Shown here: one piece after another, positions 14,388 through 22,676 of the stretch
How the letters are laid out: each line of letters begins with the position of its first letter
Position numbering within the stretch: position 1 is the first letter of the stretch
Assembly (NCBI GenBank): GCA_017461585.1
Contig: JAFTYM010000004.1
Coordinates: forward strand, 1-64,000
Reading direction: 5' to 3'
Source: Oscillospiraceae bacterium
GTDB lineage: Bacteria; Bacillota; Clostridia; Oscillospirales; Oscillospiraceae
DNA length: 64,000 bases
The notes under the pieces: model-generated
What the model saw: the letters and a program-made list of their open reading frames with translations, nothing else
Database searches by the model: none
What the model was told of the DNA's origin: nothing
Program-made: the position numbers and the translations under genes

Positions 14388-15875
14388 ATGAACTTTCTCA
14401 ACCATGAATTCAAAGTCCTGATAGGCGGTAAGCTCACCGGCTCAAGCACCGGCGAGACCATGAACATAGTCAACCCGGCAAACGGTGAACTCGTTGCAAA
14501 AGTTCCACGCTGCTCCATTGACGATGTAAATGCTGCTGTTGCCGCAGCAAAAGCGGCTTTTCCAAAATGGAAAAATACATACATCGGCGACAGAGCGAAA
14601 CTGCTGTTTAGACTTGCTGCTATCATTGCCGAACACGAGCAGGAGCTCATTCCCATGGAAACTGTCCAGTACGGCGGTCCTTTGAGCAAGACCAGCAACT
14701 TTGACATTCCTTCTGCAGTAGGCGAGATTGAGCTTATGGCAGGCATGGGTCGTGGCATCAGCGGCACCACCATCAGCGCTGACCCCAATGCAAGAGTTAT
14801 GACCTTCCGCGAGCCCTACGGCGTTGTCGGTCTTATCACGCCCTGGAACTTCCCCCTGGTAACAGCAGTTTCCAAGCTGGGCCCCGCCCTTATCACAGGC
14901 AACACCTGCGTTTTAAAACCTCCTTCCTGTGCTCCTCTCACAGTTCTCAAGCTTGCCGAGTACTGCGTTGAAGCAGGCTTCCCTGAGGGAGTTGTAAACG
15001 TCATTACCGGTCCGGGCACTGAGGTCGGCGAAGCAATCGTTGCTCATCCTGACGTTGCAAAGATCAATTTCACAGGTGACTCCAAGGTCGGCAAGCGCAT
15101 TATGGAAATTGCAAGCCAAAGTGTAAAACCCGTTGCCTCTGAGCTTGGCGGCAAAAACGCAATGATAGTCCTCGACGACGCCGAACTTGACGCAGTTATC
15201 GAAACAGCTGTGTATAGCGCATTCTTCAACTCAGGCCAGAACTGCGGCTCCCCCAGCCGTTTCTATGTTCAGGAGGGTATTTACGATAAGTTTATTACCC
15301 GCTTTGTGGAGACAGCAAAACGCATCAAAGTAGGTGATCCCATGGATCCCGAAACCATGATGGGTCCTCTCGCATACATGAACTGCCGTAAAACAGCAGA
15401 ACAATATATCAAATCTGCAAAAGATGCGGGATTTAAGCTTCTGCTTGGCGAAAGGCTTCCCGAATATCTGCAAAACGGAGCCTATGTAATGCCTCACATT
15501 TTTGAGATAACAGACAACAAGCACGAATTTATGCAGGATGAGATCTTTGCCCCTGTTGTAGGCGTTATGAAGGTCAAAACCGCAGAAGAAGCAGTAGCGC
15601 TTGTTAACGACAACAAGTACGGACTCTGCTCTTCTGTATGGACACGCGATTATCGCAAGGGCCTTCTGATGATAGATAATCTCCGAACAGGCACCTGCTG
15701 GATAAACCAGCACCTGAAGATCGTCCCTGAAACACCCTGGGGAGGCTGCAAGGAATCAGGTTGGACAAAGGAAAATTCCTTTATGGTATACGATGAGTAC
15801 ACATTCCAGAAGCATGTATGGCTGGAGCTTGGCGATAAGCCTCACACCTTCTGGGAAAATATGATAACACTGTAA
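14388..15875 (+). CDS. NAD(P)-dependent aldehyde dehydrogenase
   Basis: 495 aa ALDH-superfamily enzyme. It has PWNFPLV, the Rossmann INFTGDSKVG, the general-base Glu in ELGGKNAM and the catalytic Cys in FFNSGQNCGSPSRF, with the usual FAPVVGV block before the C terminus. It oxidises an aldehyde to an acid; closest in style to betaine or gamma-aminobutyraldehyde dehydrogenases, but specificity is unclear. AGGAGGAG precedes the ATG by 4 nt. TATAAT at 14359-14364 is a likely -10 with no good -35. A terminator follows at 15881. Confidence 0.88.
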   Translation: MNFLNHEFKVLIGGKLTGSSTGETMNIVNPANGELVAKVPRCSIDDVNAAVAAAKAAFPKWKNTYIGDRAKLLFRLAAIIAEHEQELIPMETVQYGGPLSKTSNFDIPSAVGEIELMAGMGRGISGTTISADPNARVMTFREPYGVVGLITPWNFPLVTAVSKLGPALITGNTCVLKPPSCAPLTVLKLAEYCVEAGFPEGVVNVITGPGTEVGEAIVAHPDVAKINFTGDSKVGKRIMEIASQSVKPVASELGGKNAMIVLDDAELDAVIETAVYSAFFNSGQNCGSPSRFYVQEGIYDKFITRFVETAKRIKVGDPMDPETMMGPLAYMNCRKTAEQYIKSAKDAGFKLLLGERLPEYLQNGAYVMPHIFEITDNKHEFMQDEIFAPVVGVMKVKTAEEAVALVNDNKYGLCSSVWTRDYRKGLLMIDNLRTGTCWINQHLKIVPETPWGGCKESGWTKENSFMVYDEYTFQKHVWLELGDKPHTFWENMITL

Positions 15876-15880
15876 TATAG

Positions 15881-15911
15881 CAGCGGCAGGTATAACACCT
15901 GCCGCTGTCTT
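15881..15911 (+). terminator. Terminator after aldehyde dehydrogenase
   Basis: CAGCGGCAGGT/ACCTGCCGCTG hairpin with a 5-nt loop followed by TCTTTAT. It separates convergent genes. Confidence 0.75.
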
Positions 15912-16471
15912 TATATCAAAAGCTGACCATCTTTCAGGGTGAACACAAGATACTCGGTGCCGTTTAATTTTTCACGCTGACCGAAGTAGAAAATGGGCAG
16001 CGCGGGAAAGGGTTTTTCCGTGGGAACGGCAATATATGTAAACTCCCCGCACTCAGATTTCAAAACACCCTGGCATCTTGAGAGCGCCGCGCCGCACTCC
16101 ATATCCGCAAACATAGCGGCAGGATCTGCGCACCTCACCCACACCCGCTCGTCAGTCTCCTCATGCGTCTCTTGCATTTCTTTCTTATACTGCTCGTTTT
16201 CTGTTATAAGCACATATCGCTTGGTTTTCTCAAGCTCTTTGCACCGCACCTCGTTTTTCGTAAAACATTTTTCCATGCAGAACTGCTTACCTTTAGGCAT
16301 CATGACGCCAAGCATCTCATAGCGGTCTCCCAAATCCGCGGCAAGACGCAGAATTTCGTCGGACTCATATCGTGCTTTGCACTTAATGCGCGTTAAAAGT
16401 CCGTCCTGTGTGACCTCCGTTTCCCCAACGGCAGCATCATCTATGTACACGTCAAAATTTCCGTATTTCAT
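15911..16471 (-). CDS. Hypothetical cytoplasmic protein
   Basis: 186 aa, not recognised. There is no signal peptide or membrane segment. It has several cysteines (FCMEKCFTKNEVRC) and ends in EYLVFTLKDGQLLI. The ATG at 16471 has GGAGG 5 nt upstream; a TTG at 16483 overlaps that site and is rejected. The gene is alone on the minus strand between the ALDH terminator and the mazF terminator. Confidence 0.65.
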   Translation of the reverse strand: MKYGNFDVYIDDAAVGETEVTQDGLLTRIKCKARYESDEILRLAADLGDRYEMLGVMMPKGKQFCMEKCFTKNEVRCKELEKTKRYVLITENEQYKKEMQETHEETDERVWVRCADPAAMFADMECGAALSRCQGVLKSECGEFTYIAVPTEKPFPALPIFYFGQREKLNGTEYLVFTLKDGQLLI

Positions 16472-16516
16472 AAAAACCTCCAAACATATTTTTATACAGT
16501 TTATGCCGCAGAAAGT

Positions 16517-16551
16517 AAAAAATGCCGAAGTGTACTCACCTCGGCATTTTT
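16517..16551 (-). terminator. Terminator after mazF
   Basis: AAAAAATGCCGA and TCGGCATTTTTT arms, with T runs in both directions; it abuts the mazF stop codon. Confidence 0.8.
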
Positions 16552-16902
16552 TCAGTTCAATCCGAAGCTGACGGCAATTGCATTGTCCACTCTGTCCATC
16601 AGCTCATCATCCAGTTTTCCCATACGCTCTTTAAGGCGCTTTTTGTCGATTGTTCGTATCTGCTCCAAAAGCACTACGGAATCCTTTGTGAGTCCGTAAG
16701 TTTTTGCCTCAAGCTCGATGTGTGTGGGAAGCCGCGCCTTGTTTATCTGTGATGTAATGGCGGCGGCTATCACCGTTGGGCTGTGCTTGTTGCCCGTGTC
16801 GTTCTGTACTATGAGAACAGGACGCATACCGCCCTGCTCGCTGCCCACTACAGGGCTTAGATCGGCATAATAAATATCGCCTCTTTTTACTCCGCTTGTC
16901 AC
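16552..16902 (-). CDS. mazF: MazF/NdoA family endoribonuclease toxin
   Basis: 116 aa. [30 protein letters not shown] and the C-terminal [16 protein letters not shown] are hallmarks of the chromosomal PemK/MazF RNases of Firmicutes (NdoA), which cut mRNA at short sites. The GTG at 16902 is preferred because GGAG lies 10 nt upstream; the GTG at 16911 is only 1 nt from it. No antitoxin frame lies in the 200 bp upstream. In Bacillus the order is alr, antitoxin, ndoA; here alr is followed by a HIT-type gene and a terminator before mazF. Confidence 0.88.
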   Translation of the reverse strand: MTSGVKRGDIYYADLSPVVGSEQGGMRPVLIVQNDTGNKHSPTVIAAAITSQINKARLPTHIELEAKTYGLTKDSVVLLEQIRTIDKKRLKERMGKLDDELMDRVDNAIAVSFGLN

Positions 16903-17074
16903 GCAGCTCACTCTCCGAGAATAACAGTGTCCGCGGTCACCTCTTATGTAACCGTGTCATTGTTAATTCTTTCACGCAGGGAGAGAATTTATACAACGGG
17001 GCAAAATTTTCTCCCTGTTTATATTATGCGGAAGTATTGGTGTTTGCTATGACACAACACACTCTTAAAAATGC

Positions 17075-17104
17075 AAAAATCTCCCCTTGCACAGGGGAGA
17101 TTTT
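17075..17104 (-). terminator. Terminator after the HIT-like gene
   Basis: AAAATCTCCCC/GGGGAGATTTT hairpin with flanking T-rich DNA. It separates the alr-HIT transcript from mazF. Between it and mazF lies an imperfect inverted repeat (CAGGGAGA...TTCTCCCTG, about 16977-17018). Confidence 0.7.
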
Positions 17105-17107
17105 GAT

Positions 17108-17563
17108 TTATAAAGTAAAATGCTTCTTCATTAGTGCATACAAGGTTTGTTTATCATCATCAAGTAATAGATCCTCTTTTTTAAGAGCATAGTGATGAGT
17201 AAATTCGGCGTCTATGTATGAGTGATTGTTAATTAATATAGCATTTTTATATCGTGGTCTCACATGCACATGCAAATGAGGGTTTGGTATTGCTTCTTTA
17301 TAAAAGTTATTCAGCAAACAACTCCAATTACTTAATTCAGCTCCTAATATGTCCTTATAGACATATTCTAATCTGTCTATAATTGTTTTTAATTCAATCC
17401 ATTCAGAACTATCCAAGCCTGAAAGACTTCCACAATGTCTATTCAACACCAAAATACATCTGCCTACATAATCCTGTACATCTGCCAAATAAACCGACCA
17501 ATGTAATGATTTATGCAGTAGCCATTCGTTTTCTTTATAATCACACCATTCGCACATGCTCAT
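17108..17563 (-). CDS. HIT-family (histidine triad) protein
   Basis: 151 aa. NPHLHVHVRPRY carries the HxHxHxx histidine triad, and the N terminus has CEWC and the beta-strand layout of HIT hydrolases, which act on nucleotide phosphoramidates or dinucleotides. The second of three clustered ATGs (17563) is best placed behind AGGAG. Its composition is more AT-rich than alr and mazF, and it lies where an antitoxin gene would be expected, so it may be a later arrival. It is 35 bp downstream of alr. Confidence 0.68.
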   Translation of the reverse strand: MSMCEWCDYKENEWLLHKSLHWSVYLADVQDYVGRCILVLNRHCGSLSGLDSSEWIELKTIIDRLEYVYKDILGAELSNWSCLLNNFYKEAIPNPHLHVHVRPRYKNAILINNHSYIDAEFTHHYALKKEDLLLDDDKQTLYALMKKHFTL

Positions 17564-17598
17564 CATTCACTCCTAAAAATCCAAGTTTATCTGACAGT

Positions 17599-18732
17599 TC
17601 ACTTATAAACTCTCGGTATTCTCGGTGACACAGCACACAAAAGCTCATAGGAAATGGTGCCTGCTTTTTCTGCCTGTTCCTCAATGGGAATAAACTCGTC
17701 TCCGTCATAACCGAATACGGTTACTATATCGCCCACCTTTACTTCGGGGATATCCGTCACATCAAGCATACACATATCCATGCAGATTCTTCCTACCTGT
17801 TTTGCCCTCTTTCCGCATACCAGCATGTCTATTTTTCCCGACAGCACTCTGTGAAGTCCGTCTGCATAGCCAATGGGAACAATGGCGATTTTTCTCGGCT
17901 CGGATGCCGTGTATGTGCGTCCGTAGCTTATTGTGTCGCCAATCTGAAAATCCTTTATCTGGGCAATACGGCTTTTCACCTGCATTACGGGTTTAAGGTC
18001 GATGCTTCCGCGCTCTTTCGCAGGATAGCAGCCGTAAAGGGCAATTCCCGGGCGGACCATATCCATATACGCCCACTCGTAATTTATCATAGCGCCGCTG
18101 TTGGTGCAGTGGTGAATTGAAAGCTTTCTGCCCAATCTAACCTCAAGGCGGTTTATAATATCGCAAAATGCATCAAACTGCATATTTGTGTACCCATCGC
18201 CAAATTCATCTGACACCGCAAAGTGGGTGAAAATGCCCTCTATATCAAGTGCGGGTAAATTTGCAGCATTCACCATTTCTTCTATGGGGTCGCGTCCTGA
18301 ATGGCAGGTAAAGCCCACTCTTCCCATGCCGCTGTCCACTTTCAAGTGGATTTTTGCCGTTTTGCCCGTTTTTACGGCAATTTCGGACATTTTTCGGGCG
18401 TTTTCTAAGCTTCCCACAGCCTGCGTGATATTTTTATCTATGAGAATATCGGTGTACTTGGGGTCGGTTATACCAAGAATGAGTATCGGCAGAGTAATCC
18501 CCGCATCTCTCAATGTTACCGCCTCGTCAAGACAGGCGACGGCAAGATAGTCTGCCCCCTCTTCCTCCAGCACTTTTGCAATCTTTACAGCGCCGTGTCC
18601 GTACGCATCGGCTTTTACAACACCGAGAAATTTCTGCCCGGGTTTAAGGGCAGCACGCATACTGCGGTAGTTATATCTTATATTATCAAGGTCGATTTCT
18701 GCCCATGTTCTCTTTTGTCTGTCCATTGTCAT
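17599..18732 (-). CDS. alr: Alanine racemase
   Basis: 377 aa. The PLP lysine lies in VVKADAYGHG (about residues 38-47), the catalytic tyrosine in ISYGRTYTA, with GYADGLHR downstream; MVRPGIALYG is conserved. The enzyme makes D-alanine for peptidoglycan and also influences spore germination. GAAAGAAG lies upstream; either ATG at 18732 or 18726 could start it. It lies 9 bp after the GerS-like gene and is probably in one operon with it and nnr, as gerS and alr2 are in Clostridioides difficile. Confidence 0.93.
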   Translation of the reverse strand: MTMDRQKRTWAEIDLDNIRYNYRSMRAALKPGQKFLGVVKADAYGHGAVKIAKVLEEEGADYLAVACLDEAVTLRDAGITLPILILGITDPKYTDILIDKNITQAVGSLENARKMSEIAVKTGKTAKIHLKVDSGMGRVGFTCHSGRDPIEEMVNAANLPALDIEGIFTHFAVSDEFGDGYTNMQFDAFCDIINRLEVRLGRKLSIHHCTNSGAMINYEWAYMDMVRPGIALYGCYPAKERGSIDLKPVMQVKSRIAQIKDFQIGDTISYGRTYTASEPRKIAIVPIGYADGLHRVLSGKIDMLVCGKRAKQVGRICMDMCMLDVTDIPEVKVGDIVTVFGYDGDEFIPIEEQAEKAGTISYELLCAVSPRIPRVYK

Positions 18733-18741
18733 TACTTCTTT

Positions 18742-19302
18742 CTATTCCACTATGACATTTTCAAATTCACAGATTATGACGCTTTTTCCGCTCTGCATGA
18801 TCTCACTTTTTACAGGCAGCAGCGTTTCCGCATCAAACCATGTTTTCTGATAAACCGTATCTGTAATGCGGCTGTCCAGAACCAGCGTTTTTGTATCGCC
18901 GTAAGTCTCCTTTAAAAGAGCGATGAAATAGCCGTCCTGCCAGCAATCAATCAGGCACGGCAGCGCCTCCGCAGGGGAAAGTCCGTTTCTTGTGACAGCT
19001 CCCGTGGTCATTATCGCGCCGTCGTACTCGATTTCATAACCGTCTTCCGTGCATACAGCCCGTATGCCCGCTATCTCTTCCGGCTCTTTGATCTCTATTG
19101 ACGTCTCGTCGGGAGTTCTCGTACAGGTGATTTTAAAATCAAACACCTTATCCCCGTAGTCTGCGCGAATATCAGCCGTTAAGACTATCCTTTGTGCGTT
19201 TTCAAATTCTTCGCTTATCTTCTCCGCCTTACCCGTATCGGTGCAGGCGCACAGAGAGAAGACAAGGGCTATCGTCAGTGCAAGCAAAAATACTTGCCGC
19301 AA
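18742..19302 (-). CDS. GerS-like/LolA-fold lipoprotein
   Basis: 186 aa. The signal peptide (FLLALTIALVFSL) ends in a lipobox-like SLCAC, so the mature protein should be lipidated at Cys 19 or so. The mature part is beta-rich with repeated acidic strands and resembles LolA/GerS-type outer-surface lipoproteins. GerS of Clostridioides difficile is encoded next to an alanine racemase and is needed for cortex hydrolysis during germination; the same pairing here suggests a related spore role (inference from context). It is 7 bp from nnr upstream. Confidence 0.65.
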   Translation of the reverse strand: MRQVFLLALTIALVFSLCACTDTGKAEKISEEFENAQRIVLTADIRADYGDKVFDFKITCTRTPDETSIEIKEPEEIAGIRAVCTEDGYEIEYDGAIMTTGAVTRNGLSPAEALPCLIDCWQDGYFIALLKETYGDTKTLVLDSRITDTVYQKTWFDAETLLPVKSEIMQSGKSVIICEFENVIVE

Positions 19303-19309
19303 AACATTA

Positions 19310-20821
19310 TCACCTCATAACAGTTTTTACAGCTTTGGGTATGGCGGCTATGACGTCCGTTGCAATAACAGAGTATTCACCCATCTCTTCTGCGCAGATG
19401 TCACCGGCAAGACCGTGGAGGTAAACTGCCGCAACAGCTGCTTTTTCCGCAGGGATATCCTGTCCCACAAGGGCAGTTATCATGCCTGCCAGAACATCAC
19501 CGCTTCCGCCTTTGGCTAAAGCAGGACCGCCTGTAGCGTTTACGTACACTCTTCCGTCGGGAAGGGCGGTTACTGTGCGGTGTCCCTTTAAGACAAGGAT
19601 ACAGTTATACGCAGATGCAAACTCACGCGCTCCATAGATTCTGCCGTTTTCGATCTTTCCGCCGATGCGGGCAAATTCTCCCGGGTGGGGTGTAAGGATA
19701 ACAGGCTTTGCCGCCTCTTTCAATACATCTATATTCTCTGCAATTCCGTTTATGCCATCAGCATCCAGTACTACTCTGCAGTTTTCGCCTCTGACTATCA
19801 TCTCAAGAAGGTATCTTGTCTGATATGTTTTGCCCATTCCGGGACCTGCAAGGCACACATCGCACTTTCTCATCATCTCCGCAACTACTTCACGTGCGTT
19901 CCATGATACAATGCCGTCCTCGTCGCAGGGGATGGGCATGGGCATAGCCTCTGTGCATCTTATGGCAGAGATGGAATAGATACTGTCGGGTACACCGAGA
20001 TAGACAAGTCCTGCGCCCATTCTGAGCGCTGCCTCAGATGCCATCAAGGGCGCTCCTGTATAGCCGATGCTGCCTGCCAGAATAAAATCTCTGCCGTAGT
20101 CGCCCTTATGTGTATCAGGTCGTCTCTTGGGAAGATTTACCATGTCGGCCGTTACGAGATAAGTTTCCGTGTTAAAGTTTTCAGCAGCCTTTTCGGGTAT
20201 GCCGATGTCGCAGACCTGTACCTTTCCGCAGTAAACACAGCCGGGTTCAACATACTGTCCTGCCTTGGGGCATGAGAATGTGACGGTGAGATCAGCCTTG
20301 ACGGCATCTCCCATAACAAGTCCTGTATCGGCAGAGATGCCTGTTGGGATGTCGGCTGCTATAACATAGCCCCATGCCTTATTTATCATCGCCACGGCGT
20401 CAGCATATTTTCCACGCAAAGGCGCGTTTAAGCCGATGCCCAGCATGGCGTCGATTATCACATCGCAGGAGCGGACAAACTTTGCCGTATCGTCACATAC
20501 AGAAAACTCCTCAAGCTTTCCGCCTGCTTCCATTAAATATTCAGCCGTCGCCTTTGTGTCGGGAGTCATTTTGTCAAAAGAACCCACCATAAATGTGCGG
20601 ACGGTATAGCCCAGCTTTGTAAGCTTCGCTGCAGCATCTATGCCGTCTCCGCCGTTGTTTCCCGAACCTGCAAAAACCGCAACCGTCTCACCGCCGTGAC
20701 TAACTACAGCGTTGACGATATGCTCAGAGGCATTGTGCATAAGTGTAAGAGAGGGGATACCCAGTTCGTTTATGGCATAGGCATCCAGCGCCTTCATTGT
20801 TTCAGCATTCATCAGCATCAT
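19310..20821 (-). CDS. nnr: Bifunctional NAD(P)H-hydrate epimerase/dehydratase
   Basis: About 503 aa. The N-terminal epimerase (YjeF_N, residues about 1-205) has AGSGNNGGDGIDAA; the C-terminal ADP/ATP-dependent dehydratase (ribokinase-like, about 220-500) has LTPHPGEFAR, VLKGHRTVTA and GGSGDVLAGMI. Together they repair hydrated NADH and NADPH. The start is uncertain among clustered ATGs at 20821 and 20809; a TTG at 20854 is within the promoter-proximal leader. It is driven by a strong leftward promoter at 20857-20885. Confidence 0.9.
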   Translation of the reverse strand: MMLMNAETMKALDAYAINELGIPSLTLMHNASEHIVNAVVSHGGETVAVFAGSGNNGGDGIDAAAKLTKLGYTVRTFMVGSFDKMTPDTKATAEYLMEAGGKLEEFSVCDDTAKFVRSCDVIIDAMLGIGLNAPLRGKYADAVAMINKAWGYVIAADIPTGISADTGLVMGDAVKADLTVTFSCPKAGQYVEPGCVYCGKVQVCDIGIPEKAAENFNTETYLVTADMVNLPKRRPDTHKGDYGRDFILAGSIGYTGAPLMASEAALRMGAGLVYLGVPDSIYSISAIRCTEAMPMPIPCDEDGIVSWNAREVVAEMMRKCDVCLAGPGMGKTYQTRYLLEMIVRGENCRVVLDADGINGIAENIDVLKEAAKPVILTPHPGEFARIGGKIENGRIYGAREFASAYNCILVLKGHRTVTALPDGRVYVNATGGPALAKGGSGDVLAGMITALVGQDIPAEKAAVAAVYLHGLAGDICAEEMGEYSVIATDVIAAIPKAVKTVMR

Positions 20822-20856
20822 ATGCTTCACATCCGTTTCAAAATTATATTGCAAAC

Positions 20857-20885
20857 ATTATACGTTTTTGCGCCTGCATAGTCAA
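20857..20885 (-). promoter_or_regulatory. Promoter of nnr-gerS-like-alr operon
   Basis: Minus-strand TTGACT (20880-20885), a 17-bp spacer, TATAAT (20857-20862). The -35 and its upstream A-rich sequence lie in a 24-bp block (20879-20902) identical to the one at 22032-22055. Confidence 0.8.
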
Positions 20886-20909
20886 TTTTTTGTTGTCCTT
20901 TAAAAATAA

Positions 20910-20952
20910 AACTGTCACGGACCACAAATTATCCCTGTGTTCCGCGACAGTT
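20910..20952 (-). terminator. Terminator after acyltransferase
   Basis: AACTGTC with GACAGTT, plus inner GGA/TCC pairing, followed on the minus strand by TTTTATTTTT. Confidence 0.7.
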
Positions 20953-20958
20953 ATCATC

Positions 20959-21981
20959 TTACTTTTCCTTTTTCAACACCATTGCTGCCAAACAATATAT
21001 CTGTTCAATAATAAATGATGCAAGCAGGCTTATTATGGTCACCAGCAAAAACCTGATTAATATGTACGGCGACCAGTTAACAAACGGCTGCACAACCTGT
21101 GACGTATATGCTGAAAAGAATATTGAATGAAACAGCCATGCACTAAATGACATTTTTCCAATCCAGCTTAAAACGCGATTTACATGTGCGTTCTCAAGTG
21201 CTCTGAGCAACCACCAAAATGCAAGAATAATCATCGGAGCATAGACAGCGTCAAGTGTAAATCCCTTAATTACACTAACCTTTGAGCGCAGCAAAAATAC
21301 AACTGCAAAAACCACCACCGCAGCAGGTACCGTATGCTTTATATACTTCGTAATTATCGCAAAAATATCGTATTTTGCAAAAAGATATCCGACACCAACA
21401 ACAGGATAGTATATTGCACAATCCATTAGCGCAGACAGAATAACGCTGTTCTCTCGCGGACTGAAGTACAGCACAATCACAAGTAAATAACCGCCGCCAA
21501 TAACCGTGAGCAGATCAGTCCACCATTTTCCCTTGAGCAGCCGTTTAAAAAACGGAAATGTTAAAAGAACAATTAAATAAAATAACACATACCAAGCAAA
21601 GACAATGATATTGTCAAACAAAGCAAACGCATTATAAAGTATTTTTATCGGTGAAAACTGATAGCCGATGCAAGCTATAGGCAAAAATACCACAAACAGC
21701 TGAAACCAGTATTTTGCCATAAACTTCAATGCTTTTTTAATAGTCGTTCGGTAATTGAAATCGCCATTTACATAAAATCCGTACCCCGACAAAAAAGCAA
21801 ATATCGCAACACAAATTTTATTGAAGCTGCCAAGCTTTATCAGCACAGACGGGATTTGAGGCAAATCCAACCAATATTCAGGAAAAGAAAAGCAATGATG
21901 GAACAGCATCATCAAAAGCGCTATTCCTTTTATGCAATACGATAACCGCTTATCAAAAATGTCCAGATGTTTCTTACTCAT
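20959..21981 (-). CDS. Acyltransferase family 3 membrane protein
   Basis: 340 aa, about ten hydrophobic segments. The N-terminal CIKGIALLMMLFHHCF matches the conserved start of Acyl_transf_3 proteins (OafA/WecH-like), which O-acetylate surface sugars or similar acceptors; FLSGYGFYV and WIGKMSFSAWLFHSIFF are further family blocks. GGGGTGA lies 5 nt before the ATG at 21981; an in-frame start at 22011 lies on the -10 box and is excluded. More AT-rich than nearby housekeeping genes. It has its own promoter and terminator. Confidence 0.82.
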   Translation of the reverse strand: MSKKHLDIFDKRLSYCIKGIALLMMLFHHCFSFPEYWLDLPQIPSVLIKLGSFNKICVAIFAFLSGYGFYVNGDFNYRTTIKKALKFMAKYWFQLFVVFLPIACIGYQFSPIKILYNAFALFDNIIVFAWYVLFYLIVLLTFPFFKRLLKGKWWTDLLTVIGGGYLLVIVLYFSPRENSVILSALMDCAIYYPVVGVGYLFAKYDIFAIITKYIKHTVPAAVVVFAVVFLLRSKVSVIKGFTLDAVYAPMIILAFWWLLRALENAHVNRVLSWIGKMSFSAWLFHSIFFSAYTSQVVQPFVNWSPYILIRFLLVTIISLLASFIIEQIYCLAAMVLKKEK

Positions 21982-22009
21982 CACACTCACCCCAAGATTT
22001 CTTTTAATC

Positions 22010-22038
22010 ATTATAAGTTTCTAATTACCCGTAGTCAA
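22010..22038 (-). promoter_or_regulatory. Promoter of the acyltransferase gene
   Basis: Minus-strand TTGACT (22033-22038), a 17-bp spacer, TATAAT (22010-22015). The -35 and upstream region fall in the 24-bp block 22032-22055 shared exactly with the nnr promoter. Confidence 0.8.
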
Positions 22039-22103
22039 TTTTTTGTTGTCCTTTATATAATAATATGGTATAAATTACTTATTGAAATTTCGGAGGTAAT
22101 CCT

Positions 22104-22325
22104 ATGTATATGCCCACCTATGCAGACGCGCTGGAATTAAAACGCTATTTAAAAGAACGTGACCTTCAGTATGTCCACTTCCACGACCAGTGCGGCAGCA
22201 CATTTTTCAGCTTTGACGAATATGACGAGGCTACAGTAAATGCCGTGTTTGAGTATTACGCACCTAAAGGCCTGAAGCCCAGCTTTACAGAGGACAAGCT
22301 GCGCTTTATCATTATGGAGGTCTGA
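22104..22325 (+). CDS. Small hypothetical protein
   Basis: 73 aa, soluble, with a conserved-looking centre YVHFHDQCGSTFFSFDEYD and a C-terminal KLRFIIMEV strand. GGAGG lies 7 nt before the ATG, and the next gene starts 3 nt after its stop, so it is real and co-transcribed. I do not recognise the family; small proteins of this pattern occur in Clostridia without known function. Confidence 0.68.
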   Translation: MYMPTYADALELKRYLKERDLQYVHFHDQCGSTFFSFDEYDEATVNAVFEYYAPKGLKPSFTEDKLRFIIMEV

Positions 22326-22327
22326 AC

Positions 22328-22639
22328 ATGAAAAATCAGAAAGCAAAGCAGCTCGCCTTTATTTTATGCATGGTAGGCGCAGGTCTTCTTATGATTGGCT
22401 ACGCCGTAGGCGGCAAGGGTTACGCCATCGGCACTCCCATGCTCATCGTGGGCGCAGTTATGTTCGCATCCACACTGGGCTTTCTTATGGTCAAAAAGAA
22501 AGAGCCAAAATTCTGCCCCAAGTGCGGTATCCGCGCATCTGACCTGTACATCCGTCAGAACAAAAAGCGTTTCGGCAAATACACCTGCCCCAAGTGCTCT
22601 TCCCATTTAGAGCCCAAGCCCCGTACAACAACCAAATAA
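22328..22639 (+). CDS. Two-TM protein with C-terminal zinc ribbon
   Basis: 103 aa. Two membrane segments (LAFILCMVGAGLLMIGYAV and MLIVGAVMFASTLGFLMV, about residues 9-27 and 38-55) are followed by a zinc-ribbon-like CPKCG...CPKC pair (about residues 65-88) and a basic tail on the presumed cytoplasmic side. GGAGG overlaps the end of the previous gene. Function unknown. A strong terminator follows. Confidence 0.68.
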   Translation: MKNQKAKQLAFILCMVGAGLLMIGYAVGGKGYAIGTPMLIVGAVMFASTLGFLMVKKKEPKFCPKCGIRASDLYIRQNKKRFGKYTCPKCSSHLEPKPRTTTK

Positions 22640-22642
22640 ATT

Positions 22643-22673
22643 AAAACAGGAGGGATTTTCCCTCCTGTTTTTT
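22643..22673. terminator. Bidirectional terminator between convergent genes
   Basis: AAAACAGGAGGGA/TCCCTCCTGTTTTTTT hairpin with a very short loop. Confidence 0.88.
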
Positions 22674-22676
22674 TAT

